Source: an uncultured Clostridia bacterium (lineage in GTDB: Bacteria > Bacillota > Clostridia > Christensenellales > Aristaeellaceae). From it: a stretch of 55,274 nt of DNA. A program made the translations under genes and the position numbers. Shown here one piece after another: positions 40,865 to 48,957 of this stretch. The stretch covers positions 1 through 55,274 of the forward strand of contig CALVKT010000028.1 in assembly GCA_944333055.1 (NCBI GenBank), given 5' to 3'. Below the pieces are notes generated by a model, which was not told where the DNA came from, ran no database searches, and worked only from the letters and a program-made list of their open reading frames with translations. The number at the start of each line of letters is the position of its first letter. The first letter of the stretch is position 1.

Positions 40865-40917
40865 GGGTCATGCCCTTTCGCCGTCTCTGCGCGCAGTATA
40901 CCCTTCGGGCATGACCC
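40865..40917. promoter_or_regulatory. 11-bp inverted repeat upstream of the NEW3 operon
   Basis: GGGTCATGCCC (40865-40875) and GGGCATGACCC (40907-40917) are perfect arms, separated by 31 bp containing TATACT (minus strand). They could bind a regulator at both sides or form a long hairpin in the mRNA leader. No regulator is identified. Confidence 0.55.
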
Positions 40918-41109
40918 AAATATGACGCGGGGGTGTCCTTTCGCGCGCCGCCCTTTCGCGTTTTTCCGCAAATTTGCCATATTTATGGCGCGCGCGTTGG
41001 CCGATGTATACCGTTTTTAAAAAAAGCGGCGCCCCAATCGGGCGTCGCAGAGCCGTCGTTCACATTTCATGTCAAAATGTCATGATTGTTCATTTTTCCG
41101 CCGGGATTG

Positions 41110-41138
41110 TTGGTCTTGCCCCGCTTTCATGTTATAAT
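41110..41138 (+). promoter_or_regulatory. promoter of the secreted protein gene
   Basis: TTGGTC (41110-41115), 17-bp spacer, TATAAT (41133-41138). Confidence 0.72.
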
Positions 41139-41170
41139 AGGGCATATCCCATACGGAAAGAAGGATCGCC

Positions 41171-41692
41171 ATGAAGCGCCGCTTTCTCCTGCCGCTCGCC
41201 CTGCTGATGGCGCTGACATGCCTGCCCGCCGCGGCGGACAAATCGCCCGCCTGTCAGGCGCTGGGCAGCCGCCGCGCCGCCGAGCACCTTTACACGCATA
41301 TCTACGCCTACACGGATGGCTGGGACGGCGTCGTCCCCTCCCACTGCGCGGACGAGGGATGCCTTGAATACGGGCACGTGCACTGCTACGGCGTGCGCGT
41401 CACGCTCTGGGACACGCCCGCCAAGGGCGACAGCCGCGTGAGCTACTACCCCTTCGGCACGGACGGCAAGATCGGCCCGGACACCGAGTTTCAGCTGACC
41501 AACGTCGTCACCTACAAGAACAAATACTATGCCAACATCCGCATCTACAAGGACGGCTACGCCGTCAAATCCGGCTTCGTCAATGCGGACTACATCGGCT
41601 GCGACTGCGAGACCTACGAGGCGTTTGACGAGGATCTGCCCGAATACGTGCACGACCACAGCGCCTTCTCCCTGCCCATGGCCGGGCCGTGA
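41171..41692 (+). CDS. secreted protein of unknown function
   Basis: 173 residues. A clear signal peptide (FLLPLALLMALTCLPAAADK) is followed by a small, mixed domain rich in Tyr, Asp, Cys and His (CADEGCLEYGHVHCYGVRVTLWDTPAKGDSRVSYYPFGTDGK). The paired cysteines could form disulfides or bind metal outside the cell. No family recognised. AGAAGGAT lies before ATG 41171. The gene stands alone with its own promoter. Confidence 0.75.
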   Translation: MKRRFLLPLALLMALTCLPAAADKSPACQALGSRRAAEHLYTHIYAYTDGWDGVVPSHCADEGCLEYGHVHCYGVRVTLWDTPAKGDSRVSYYPFGTDGKIGPDTEFQLTNVVTYKNKYYANIRIYKDGYAVKSGFVNADYIGCDCETYEAFDEDLPEYVHDHSAFSLPMAGP

Positions 41693-41814
41693 GCGGGCCG
41701 TGCCCGCGCCCATTTCCGAACGGCTTTGCTGCGTCCAGTCATTCGCTGCTCGCTGCACGATGTTTGCGCGATTCCCCATGACGCCGTGAGCGGGCCGTGC
41801 GGCAGCACCCTATG

Positions 41815-41850
41815 CGAAAAAGACGCCGGCCGCATCGGCTGACGTCTTCC
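41815..41850 (-). terminator. Rho-independent terminator after the yqeC-like gene
   Basis: AAGACG (41820-41825) and CGTCTT (41843-41848), with further partial pairing inside, followed by TTTTTCGC on the minus strand. Confidence 0.72.
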
Positions 41851-41868
41851 TCTTCCTTTTACAAAAAC

Positions 41869-42597
41869 TTACAAAAACCGCGTGAGCACCGCCCGCGTGT
41901 GCCCGCGCGCGCGCAGCGCCGCGAGCACCTGCCTTCCGGCCTCCAGCCGCTGCGCGTCATCGCACTTGTTGAGCACGACGTGATACGCGCGCGCGCCCAC
42001 GCCCTTGCGCGTCCCCTGTGCCGAGAGCAGGATGTCGGCCATATCCTGCGCGGTCAGGCGGTGATCCTCCGCGCAGCCCAGCAGCGCCTGCACATGCTCC
42101 GGCCTGTGGCACGCCTTTTCGACCGGCTGCCCCAGCGCATCGAGCCCCATCACGCCCACGACGATGTCCGTCTCAGGCAGGATCACCGGCTCGTGCACCG
42201 CCGGGGCCTTGCAGGGCAGCCGGTGCGCGCCGTCCGCCTCCACGACCACGGCCTGCGCCTCCCGCAGCAGCGCGCCCAGCACGTCCGGCGCGGGCGCGCG
42301 GAATTTGCCCTGCACATCCGCCGCGCCGCACGCCGCCACCTGCCCCGCCGCCCACGCGGCCCGGCAGTCCGCCATCGTCGCGCAGGGATGCGCAGGCCGG
42401 GCGATCTTCGTGGTCGTCATCGCCGCCGTGCGCAGGCCGTTTCGGCAAAAGCACGCCGCCAGATGCGCCATCAGCGTGCTCTTGCCGCCGCCCCCGACGA
42501 GCGAGACGACGTGCCCCGCCTCCGACAAAAATGTGAAATACGCCGCGGCGCTGCCCGTCTCGCCGCGCCCGCCGCGCTCCCAATACGCCCAGTCCAT
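41869..42597 (-). CDS. yqeC: YqeC-like selenium-dependent hydroxylase accessory protein
   Basis: 242 residues. P-loop VVSLVGGGGKSTLMAHLA is the characteristic YqeC Walker A; AAMTTTKI and VVVEADGAHRLPCKAPAVHEPVIL follow, and LNKCDDAQRLEAGRQVL near the end is conserved. YqeC/YqeB are genomic markers of a selenium-containing molybdenum hydroxylase trait, but the exact reaction is not known. No xanthine dehydrogenase-like, yqeB or selD gene is visible in this window, so either they lie elsewhere or the protein serves another cofactor. AGAGGGG precedes ATG 42597. Confidence 0.82.
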   Translation of the reverse strand: MDWAYWERGGRGETGSAAAYFTFLSEAGHVVSLVGGGGKSTLMAHLAACFCRNGLRTAAMTTTKIARPAHPCATMADCRAAWAAGQVAACGAADVQGKFRAPAPDVLGALLREAQAVVVEADGAHRLPCKAPAVHEPVILPETDIVVGVMGLDALGQPVEKACHRPEHVQALLGCAEDHRLTAQDMADILLSAQGTRKGVGARAYHVVLNKCDDAQRLEAGRQVLAALRARGHTRAVLTRFL

Positions 42598-42683
42598 GCG
42601 CTTCCCCTCTTTCTTCTCATCACTCTACCGTGAAACCCGTCACTTGTCAATCGCGCATGTGCGCGCCAAAAGGAGGAATTGTG

Positions 42684-43652
42684 ATGCACCATCTCACCGA
42701 AATCCGCCTGAGCGATATCCCAGGCTTCCGCATCGGCCATGCCCAGGACGAGGCGCATGCCACCGGCTGTACCGTCATCGTCTGCGAGGAGAAGGCCGTG
42801 TGCGGCGTGGACGTGCGCGGCGGCGGCCCCGCCTCGCGCGAGACGCCGCTGCTCAACCCGTTGATGACCTGCGACGGCGTGCACGCCGTACTCCTTGGCG
42901 GCGGCAGCGCCTACGGACTGGACGCCGCGGGCGGCGTGATGCGCTACCTCGAACAGCGCGGCAGGGGCGTGCAGGTCGGCGACGCCATCGTGCCCCTCGT
43001 CGTGGGCTCGTGCATCTTTGACCTGGGCTGCGTGGACGGCAGCGTCCGCCCGGACGCCGCCATGGGCTACGCCGCCTGCGTGGACAGCGAACGCAACGAG
43101 ACGCGCTGCGGCAACGTGGGCGCGGGCATGGGCGCGACGGTCGGCAAACTGCTGGGCAACGACACGGCCATGAAGGCCGGGCTGGGCTGCTGCGCCGTGC
43201 AGGCGGGCGATTTGCAGGTGGGCGCCATCGTCGTGGTCAACGCCGTGGGCGACGTGTACGCGCTCGACTCCCGGCGCGAGCTGGCCGGCCTGCTCACCCC
43301 CGACGGGGCTGCCATGCGCGACACGGAGCAGGCCATGCTTGAGCTGATGCCGCCCGCGTCCGGGCGCAGCGCCAACACGACCATCGGCGCGATCCTCACC
43401 AATGCGCGCCTTGACAAGGCGCAGACGGCCAAGGTCGCCGCCATGGCGAGCAACGGCCTGGCGCGCACCATCCGCCCCGTCAATACCTCCATGGACGGCG
43501 ACTCCATCTACGCGCTGGCGGCCGGCCGTGTGCCCGCCGGCCCGGACATCGTCGGCACGCTCGCCGCGCGCGTGCTGGGCATGGCCATCGAGCGCGCCGT
43601 GCTGGAGGCTGAGCCGATCTACGGCTACAAGGCCGCCCGTTCCTTCCTGTGA
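42684..43652 (+). CDS. P1-family (DmpA/S58) peptidase
   Basis: 322 residues of the self-processing P1 aminopeptidase type. The motif GVDVRGGGPASRET sits at the N-terminus, LLGGGSAYGLDAAGGVMRYLEQRG follows, NVGAGMGATVGK and VNAVGDVYAL lie in the middle, and the nucleophile region is in GRSANTTIGAILTNARL near residue 230-245. Cleavage before the nucleophilic Ser/Thr yields two subunits that cleave beta- or D-amino acyl or small amide bonds. The ATG at 42684 follows AGGAGG (42671-42676) by seven bases; GTG 42681 is less well placed. Transcribed alone. Confidence 0.9.
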   Translation: MHHLTEIRLSDIPGFRIGHAQDEAHATGCTVIVCEEKAVCGVDVRGGGPASRETPLLNPLMTCDGVHAVLLGGGSAYGLDAAGGVMRYLEQRGRGVQVGDAIVPLVVGSCIFDLGCVDGSVRPDAAMGYAACVDSERNETRCGNVGAGMGATVGKLLGNDTAMKAGLGCCAVQAGDLQVGAIVVVNAVGDVYALDSRRELAGLLTPDGAAMRDTEQAMLELMPPASGRSANTTIGAILTNARLDKAQTAKVAAMASNGLARTIRPVNTSMDGDSIYALAAGRVPAGPDIVGTLAARVLGMAIERAVLEAEPIYGYKAARSFL

Positions 43653-43731
43653 CGCCGGCTTTATGCCGGATGGCGAAAGGAAGATCGTATATTTATTGAC
43701 GATTCCCATTTTCAAGTTTTTCGATTGATGT

Positions 43732-43737
43732 TATAAT
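43732..43737 (+). promoter_or_regulatory. extended -10 promoter of the second hydrogenase operon
   Basis: TG-T-TATAAT with only a weak -35 (TTTTCA region) upstream. The 110-base leader to the first gene is AT-rich. No palindrome like that at 20477 was seen. Confidence 0.65.
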
Positions 43738-43851
43738 GTTTTCATATGAAAAGCGTTTTCCTGCGTATGTTCATGTTTCGATTTCGTTAAATTTCCGCTT
43801 TTCTTGCTTCTTTTTCATCCCGGTACCGCCGTAGACCAACAAAGGAGTGTT

Positions 43852-44100
43852 ATGATGAAGATCACCGTTTGCATCGGTTCCTCCTGTCATCTGAAGGGAT
43901 CGCATCAGGTCATCCGCACCTTGCAGCAGGGCATCGCGGCGCACCACCTGGAAGACCTGGTGCAGCTCGGCGGCACGTTCTGCATGAGCCGCTGCCAGGA
44001 GGGCGTGTGCGTGACCGTGGACGATGTGTTTCACTCCGTCACGCCCGACACGGCGCAGGCTTTCTTCGATGAGCACGTGCTCGGAAAGGCGCGGCCATGA
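43852..44100 (+). CDS. small thioredoxin-like [2Fe-2S] ferredoxin (first of two)
   Basis: 82 residues forming one thioredoxin-like [2Fe-2S] domain. Ligands are visible in CIGSSCHLKG and in FCMSRCQEGV (C-x4-C and C-x3-C). It probably carries electrons between redox partners in the sensory/monomeric hydrogenase locus. AAAGGAG lies upstream; ATG 43852 and 43855 are both possible starts. Its stop overlaps the next start by four bases. Confidence 0.88.
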   Translation: MMKITVCIGSSCHLKGSHQVIRTLQQGIAAHHLEDLVQLGGTFCMSRCQEGVCVTVDDVFHSVTPDTAQAFFDEHVLGKARP

Positions 44101-44342
44101 TCATCCAGATTTGCGTCGGCTCCTCCTGCCACCTCAAGGGCTCGGCGGACATCGTCGCCATGATGCAGCGGGCCGTGGAGGAAGCCCACCTTGAACACGA
44201 GATCACGCTGGCCGGCAGCTTCTGCACCGGCCAGTGCAACCGCGTCGGCGTCACCATTCAGGTGGACGACGCGGTCTACACCGGCGTCACCCGCGAGGAC
44301 TTTCAGACGTTCTGGAATGAGAACGTCCTCAAGAAACTGTAA
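44097..44342 (+). CDS. small thioredoxin-like [2Fe-2S] ferredoxin (second of two)
   Basis: 81 residues, a paralogue of the preceding gene (same CVGSSCHLKGS and FCTGQCNRVGV motifs). A tandem duplicate pair suggests two redox partners or a heterodimeric carrier. Its ATG overlaps the stop of the first copy (ATGA), so translation is coupled. Leads by 12 bases into the sensory hydrogenase gene. Confidence 0.88.
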   Translation: MIIQICVGSSCHLKGSADIVAMMQRAVEEAHLEHEITLAGSFCTGQCNRVGVTIQVDDAVYTGVTREDFQTFWNENVLKKL

Positions 44343-44354
44343 GAGAGGGTCACC

Positions 44355-46031
44355 ATGTCAAGCTTTCTGACGCTCAAAAAATCCAACTGCAAGAACTGCT
44401 ACAAGTGCATCCGCCACTGCCCGGTCAAGTCCATCCGCTTCTCCGGCAATCAGGCGCACATCATCGACAACGAGTGCATCCTGTGCGGGCACTGTTTCGT
44501 CGTCTGCCCGCAGGGCGCCAAGCAGATCGTCGACGACACGGAAAAGGTGAAGGTGCTGCTGCAGTCGGGCGATCCGGTGATCGTCTCGCTGGCCCCCTCC
44601 TTCATCGCCAACTACGAGGGCGTGGGGATCGGCGCCATGCGCCGCGCGCTGCAAAAGCTCGGCTTTGCCGACGTGGAGGAGACCGCCGTCGGCGCGACCA
44701 TCGTGAAAAAGGAGTACGAGCGCATGCTCGCCGAGGACAACAAGGACGTGCTCATCTCCTCGTGCTGCCACTCGGTCAACCTGCTCATCCAGAAGTACTT
44801 CCCCGGCGCGCTGCAATACCTGGCGGACGTACTCTCCCCGATGCTCGCCCACTGTCAGGACATCAAGCGCCGCATCCCCAACGCGCACACCGTGTTCATC
44901 GGCCCGTGTGTGGCCAAGAAAGACGAGGCCGATCACTACAAGGGCCTGACCGACGCGGTGCTCACGTTTGAAGACCTGAGCAACTGGCTCAGCCGCGAGG
45001 GCATCGAGCTGGAGCGCGAGATGGACAGCCGGGAGGAGAGCCGCGCGCGCTTCTTCCCGGTGACCGGCGGCGTGCTCAAGACCATGCGCCAGGACGCGCC
45101 CGGCTTCACCTATCTCTCCATCGACGGCGTGTCCAACTGCATCGAGGCGCTCAAGGACATCGAGAGCGGCAAGATCCATCACTGCTTCATCGAGATGAAC
45201 GCCTGCGCCGGCGGCTGCGTCGGCGGCCCGGTCATGGAAAAATACCACAAGAACCCGATCAAGGACTACGTCGCCGTGTCCGGCTACGCCGGTAAAAAGG
45301 ACTTTGACGTGCCCCAGCCGGACCTCATGCACCTGCGCAAGAGCTTCTCCCCCATCCTCTCGGAAGCGCGCATGCCCAGCGAGACGGAGATTCAGTCCAT
45401 CCTGCGCCAGATGGGCAAGTTCCGTCCGAGCCAGGAGCTCAACTGCGGCTCCTGCGGCTACAACACCTGCCGGGAAAAGGCCATCGCCATCTTCCAGGGC
45501 AAGGCGGAGGCCTCCATGTGCCTGCCCTACCTCAAGGACAAGGCCGAGAGCTTCTCGGACACCATCGTCAAGAACACGCCCAACGGCATCATCGTGCTCA
45601 ACGAGGATCTGGAGGTGCAGCAGATCAACGCCGCCGCGCGCAAGATGCTCAACATCCGCGCCGCCAGCGACGTGCTGGGCGAGCCGGTCGTGCGCATCCT
45701 CGATCCCATGCTCTTCATGAACGCGCTCGAATCCCGCCTGGGCATTCTGGAGCAGCGGTCGTATCTGGCCGAATACAAGCGCTACATCGAGCAGACCGTC
45801 ATCCACGACAAGGAGAGCCGCCTGCTCATCTGCATCATGCGCGACGTCACCCGCGAGGAACGCGAGCGCGAAAAGAAGGAAAGCATCAGCAGCCAGACCA
45901 TCGAGGTCGCCGACAAGGTCGTCGACAAGCAGATGCGCATCGTGCAGGAGATCGCCTCGCTGCTGGGCGAAACCGCCGCTGAAACCAAGATCGCCCTGTC
46001 CAAGCTGAAGGAGTCCATCTCGAATGAATGA
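44355..46031 (+). CDS. hydS: PAS-containing sensory [FeFe] hydrogenase (HydS, Group C-like)
   Basis: 558 residues. Two N-terminal [4Fe-4S] motifs (CKNCYKCIRHCP, CILCGHCFVVCP), H-cluster motifs L1 SSCCHSVNLL, L2 GPCVAKK, L3 NACAGGCVGG, then a C-terminal cluster motif LNCGSCGYNTC and a PAS domain (about 400-505, NTPNGIIVLNEDLEVQQINAAARKM) followed by a coiled-coil tail. Lacking any soluble partner domain, it probably senses H2 and signals through the PAS domain. The catalytic L1 CCP is here CCH. Its stop overlaps the SpoIIE-type gene by eight bases. This matches the phosphatase-linked sensory group described for [FeFe] hydrogenases. Confidence 0.92.
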   Translation: MSSFLTLKKSNCKNCYKCIRHCPVKSIRFSGNQAHIIDNECILCGHCFVVCPQGAKQIVDDTEKVKVLLQSGDPVIVSLAPSFIANYEGVGIGAMRRALQKLGFADVEETAVGATIVKKEYERMLAEDNKDVLISSCCHSVNLLIQKYFPGALQYLADVLSPMLAHCQDIKRRIPNAHTVFIGPCVAKKDEADHYKGLTDAVLTFEDLSNWLSREGIELEREMDSREESRARFFPVTGGVLKTMRQDAPGFTYLSIDGVSNCIEALKDIESGKIHHCFIEMNACAGGCVGGPVMEKYHKNPIKDYVAVSGYAGKKDFDVPQPDLMHLRKSFSPILSEARMPSETEIQSILRQMGKFRPSQELNCGSCGYNTCREKAIAIFQGKAEASMCLPYLKDKAESFSDTIVKNTPNGIIVLNEDLEVQQINAAARKMLNIRAASDVLGEPVVRILDPMLFMNALESRLGILEQRSYLAEYKRYIEQTVIHDKESRLLICIMRDVTREEREREKKESISSQTIEVADKVVDKQMRIVQEIASLLGETAAETKIALSKLKESISNE

Positions 46032-47196
46032 TCTTTGTGCGGATATCGGATACAGAAGCATCAACCATGCGGGCGAGCAGCTTTGCGGAGACCACGTGGA
46101 CATCGTGGAGCAGGGCGACGGCTCGACCGTCATCGTGCTCGCCGACGGGCTGGGCAGCGGCGTCAAGGCCAGCATCCTCTCCACGCTGACCTCCAAGATC
46201 ATCTCCACGATGCTCGCCGCCGGTCTGCCCATCGAGGAATGCGTCTCGGCCATCGCCGCCACGCTGCCCGTGTGCTCCGTGCGCGGCGTCGCCTATTCCA
46301 CGTTCACCATCATCCACCTGCGCAACAACGAGACCGCCGAGCTCATCGAATACGACAACCCGCAGGTCATCTTCATCCGCGATGAGAAGACGTGCGATTA
46401 CCCGCGCACGGAGATGAATATCGGCGGCAAGCGGATCTTCAAGTCCACCATCCGCCTCCAGGAGAACGACCTGTTCATCGCCATGAGCGACGGCTGCCCG
46501 CACGCGGGCATCGGCATGAGCTACAACTTCGGCTGGAAGCGCGAGGACATCGCCGCGTTCATGGAGGCCGTCTGCGCGGCGGGCTACACCGCCAAGACGC
46601 TCTCCACCATCCTCATCGACGAGGTCAACAAGCTCTACGCCGGCCAGCCCGGCGACGACGCCACCGCCTGCATCGTGCGCATCCGCAAGCGCGTGCCGAT
46701 GAATCTGCTCTTCGGCCCGCCCAGCAACCGCGACGACTGCGAGCGCATGATGAACCTGTTCTTCTCCAAGGAGGGCAAGCATATCGTGTGCGGCGGCACC
46801 ACCTCGTCCATCGCGGCCAAATATCTGGGCAAACCGCTCAAGGCGACGCTCGCCTTTGAGCGCAGCGACATCCCGCCCATCGCCGAGATCGAGGGGGTCG
46901 ATCTGGTCACGGAGGGCGTCATCACGATCAACCGGGTCGTGGAATACGCCAAAGACTACATCGAGGCCAACACCGAGTACGCCGAGTGGAGCATGAAGCG
47001 CGACGGCGCGTCGCTGATCGCCCGCCTGCTCTTTGAGGAGGCGACGGACATCACGTTCTTCGTCGGCCGCGCGGTCAACCCGGCGCATCAGAACCCCGAT
47101 CTGCCCATCAACTTCAACATCAAGATGAATCTGGTGCAGGAGCTGAGCGACTGCCTGCGCAAGATGGGCAAGCACATCAAGGTCAGCTACTTCTAA
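46024..47196 (+). CDS. SpoIIE/PP2C-type protein phosphatase with a novel C-terminal domain
   Basis: 390 residues. The first about 220 form a PP2C fold: metal-binding Asp in VIVLADGLGSGVKAS, AMSDGCPHAG and PGDDATACIVRI. These phosphatases dephosphorylate STAS-type anti-sigma antagonists. The last about 165 residues (for example GKHIVCGGTTSSIAAKYLGKPL, then GVITINRVVEYAKDYI) form a second domain that I do not recognise. Overlap with the sensory hydrogenase gene indicates a sensor-effector pair. Its partner kinase could be the RsbW-like protein at 23042. Confidence 0.92.
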   Translation: MNDLCADIGYRSINHAGEQLCGDHVDIVEQGDGSTVIVLADGLGSGVKASILSTLTSKIISTMLAAGLPIEECVSAIAATLPVCSVRGVAYSTFTIIHLRNNETAELIEYDNPQVIFIRDEKTCDYPRTEMNIGGKRIFKSTIRLQENDLFIAMSDGCPHAGIGMSYNFGWKREDIAAFMEAVCAAGYTAKTLSTILIDEVNKLYAGQPGDDATACIVRIRKRVPMNLLFGPPSNRDDCERMMNLFFSKEGKHIVCGGTTSSIAAKYLGKPLKATLAFERSDIPPIAEIEGVDLVTEGVITINRVVEYAKDYIEANTEYAEWSMKRDGASLIARLLFEEATDITFFVGRAVNPAHQNPDLPINFNIKMNLVQELSDCLRKMGKHIKVSYF

Positions 47197-47211
47197 GGAG
47201 TGAATTGGAAC

Positions 47212-48645
47212 ATGCCCGCGAAGATGAGAAAGTTCGACACCAAAGTACAGTACCTCAAGTACAAGGTGCTGCGCGAGGTCGCGCGCGATGCCTGGAACGA
47301 CACGCTGCTGGACAACGTCCTCAACATCCCCCAGATCATCGTCCCCGGCAAGGTGCCGACCATGCGCTGCTGCGTGTTCAAGGAGCGCGCCATCCTCAGC
47401 GAGCGCGTCAAGCTCGCCATGGGCGGCGACAAGCGCAACGGCAACGTCATCGAGGTGATCGAGATCGCCTGCGACGAGTGCCCGGCCGCCGGTTACGAGG
47501 TGACCAGCTCCTGCCGCGGCTGCCTGGCCCACCGCTGTGAGGACGTCTGCAAGCGCGGCGCGATCACATTCGATCACAACCACGTCGCCCACATCGACAA
47601 GACCAAGTGCGTGGAGTGCGGCGCGTGTGCCAAGGTCTGCCCGTACACCGCCATCACCCAGCGCGTGCGCCCCTGCCAGACGGCCTGCAAGATCAAGGCC
47701 ATCTCCATCAACGAGGACGGCGCCGCCGCCATCGACAACGAGAAGTGCATCTCCTGCGGCGCGTGCGTGTATCAGTGCCCGTTCGGCGCGATCATGGACA
47801 AGTCCTTCATCGTGGACGTGGTCAAGATGCTCAAGGAGAGCGAGCTGAACAAGCAGTACAAGGTCTACGCCGTCGTCGCGCCCTCCATCGCCAGCCAGTT
47901 CACATACGCCAAGCTCGGCCAGGTGATCACCGGCCTCAAGCGGCTGGGCTTCCACGCGGTCGTGGAGGCCGCGCTGGGCGCGGACATGGTCGCCATGTGG
48001 GAATCCAGGGAGATCGCCGAGAAGGGCTTTGTCACCAGCTCCTGCTGTCCGGGCTTCGTGCGCTACGTCAAGTCCGCGTTCCCGGCGCTGGAGAAGTACA
48101 TCTCCCACAATCCCTCTCCGATGGCCGCCATCGGCCGGTACATCAAGCGCACCGACCCGACCGCCAAGATCGTGTTCATCGGCCCGTGCACGGCCAAGAA
48201 GATGGAGATGCAGGAGGAATCCGTGCGCCCCTACATCGACTCCGTGCTCACCTTCGAGGAGCTGCAGGCGCTCTTTGACAGCCGCGAGTTCGACATCCAG
48301 AACCTTGAGGAGGACGTGCTGGATAACGCCTCCTACTATGGCCGCCTCTTCGCCCGCAGCGGCGGCGTGACCGATGCGGCGGTGCAGGCGCTCAAGGAGC
48401 AGAACATCGACTTTGAGATCAAGCCGGAGGTCTGCGACGGCATCGAGGCGTGCAAGGTCGCGCTGCTCAAGAAGAGCAAGAACGTCTTGAACGCCAACTT
48501 CATCGAGGGCATGGCCTGCACCGGCGGCTGCATCGGCGGCGCCGGCTGCCTGACCCACGGCCCGAAGGACGCGTCGCAGGTCGATAAATACGGCCGCGAG
48601 GCGTTTGAAAAGACGATCACCGACGCCGTTTCCATGCTCAAATAA
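47212..48645 (+). CDS. monomeric [FeFe] hydrogenase (Group B-like)
   Basis: 477 residues. A cysteine-rich N-terminal part with several [4Fe-4S] motifs (CDECPAAGYEVTSSCRGC, CVECGACAKVCP, CISCGACVYQCP) precedes the H-cluster domain: L1 TSSCCPGFVRY, L2 GPCTAKKMEM, L3 MACTGGCIGGAG. L1 keeps both cysteines as in catalytic enzymes, so it is likely an active ferredoxin-type hydrogenase. ATG 47212 follows AAGGAG with an 11-base gap; the in-frame GTG at 47200 overlaps that site. It starts 15 bases after the SpoIIE-type gene, so the locus is one operon ended by a strong terminator. Confidence 0.94.
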   Translation: MPAKMRKFDTKVQYLKYKVLREVARDAWNDTLLDNVLNIPQIIVPGKVPTMRCCVFKERAILSERVKLAMGGDKRNGNVIEVIEIACDECPAAGYEVTSSCRGCLAHRCEDVCKRGAITFDHNHVAHIDKTKCVECGACAKVCPYTAITQRVRPCQTACKIKAISINEDGAAAIDNEKCISCGACVYQCPFGAIMDKSFIVDVVKMLKESELNKQYKVYAVVAPSIASQFTYAKLGQVITGLKRLGFHAVVEAALGADMVAMWESREIAEKGFVTSSCCPGFVRYVKSAFPALEKYISHNPSPMAAIGRYIKRTDPTAKIVFIGPCTAKKMEMQEESVRPYIDSVLTFEELQALFDSREFDIQNLEEDVLDNASYYGRLFARSGGVTDAAVQALKEQNIDFEIKPEVCDGIEACKVALLKKSKNVLNANFIEGMACTGGCIGGAGCLTHGPKDASQVDKYGREAFEKTITDAVSMLK

Positions 48646-48659
48646 CGCAAATCGCAAAG

Positions 48660-48691
48660 AAGGGATGCGCCTGCTGGGCATCCCTTTTTTT
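48660..48691 (+). terminator. Rho-independent terminator of the second hydrogenase operon
   Basis: AAGGGATGC (48660-48668) and GCATCCCTT (48678-48686), then a T run to 48691. Confidence 0.93.
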
Positions 48692-48905
48692 GATTCCCCA
48701 TCCCCGGCACGTGCGCCTGCCCGCATGGGCCGCTGGCGGAAGCGGGCAGGCAGGCGCCGGACGTGGCAGGGATCGATCACGGGGCTCGGCGATGCGGGGC
48801 CCGGCCAATCCCTCAGCCGAACGGCTTCCCGGCTTGAGGCATTTCTGAAAACCGGCATCAGCGGCAAACCCGTATCCGAAATTCTCCAATCTTCATGCCA
48901 GACGC

Positions 48906-48934
48906 TTGACATCAGTTATAATCTGTTATATACT
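48906..48934 (+). promoter_or_regulatory. promoter of the gntR-ABC operon
   Basis: TTGACA (48906-48911), 17-bp spacer, TATACT (48929-48934). Three GTTATA/GTTATG boxes, ten bases apart, overlap it. Confidence 0.83.
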
Positions 48935-48957
48935 GTTATGCGAGGAGGGCGATCGCG

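Larger units (their letters stand above)
40831..41170. other. divergent intergenic region, 340 bp
   Basis: Contains the 11-bp inverted repeat at 40865-40917, a GC hairpin with a T run for minus-strand transcripts near 41015-41050 (GCGGCGCCC and GGGCGTCGC with one mismatch), and the promoter of the plus-strand gene. Confidence 0.6.
48646..48957. other. intergenic region, 312 bp
   Basis: Contains the terminator at 48660-48691, a GC hairpin (CCTGCCCGC at 48716-48724 and GCGGGCAGG at 48742-48750) and the GntR promoter. Otherwise no gene was seen. Confidence 0.6.

Noticed and set aside
45886-48912. 1008-codon open frame on the minus strand
   Set aside because: Antisense to the SpoIIE and hydrogenase genes with conserved motifs; no credible RBS.
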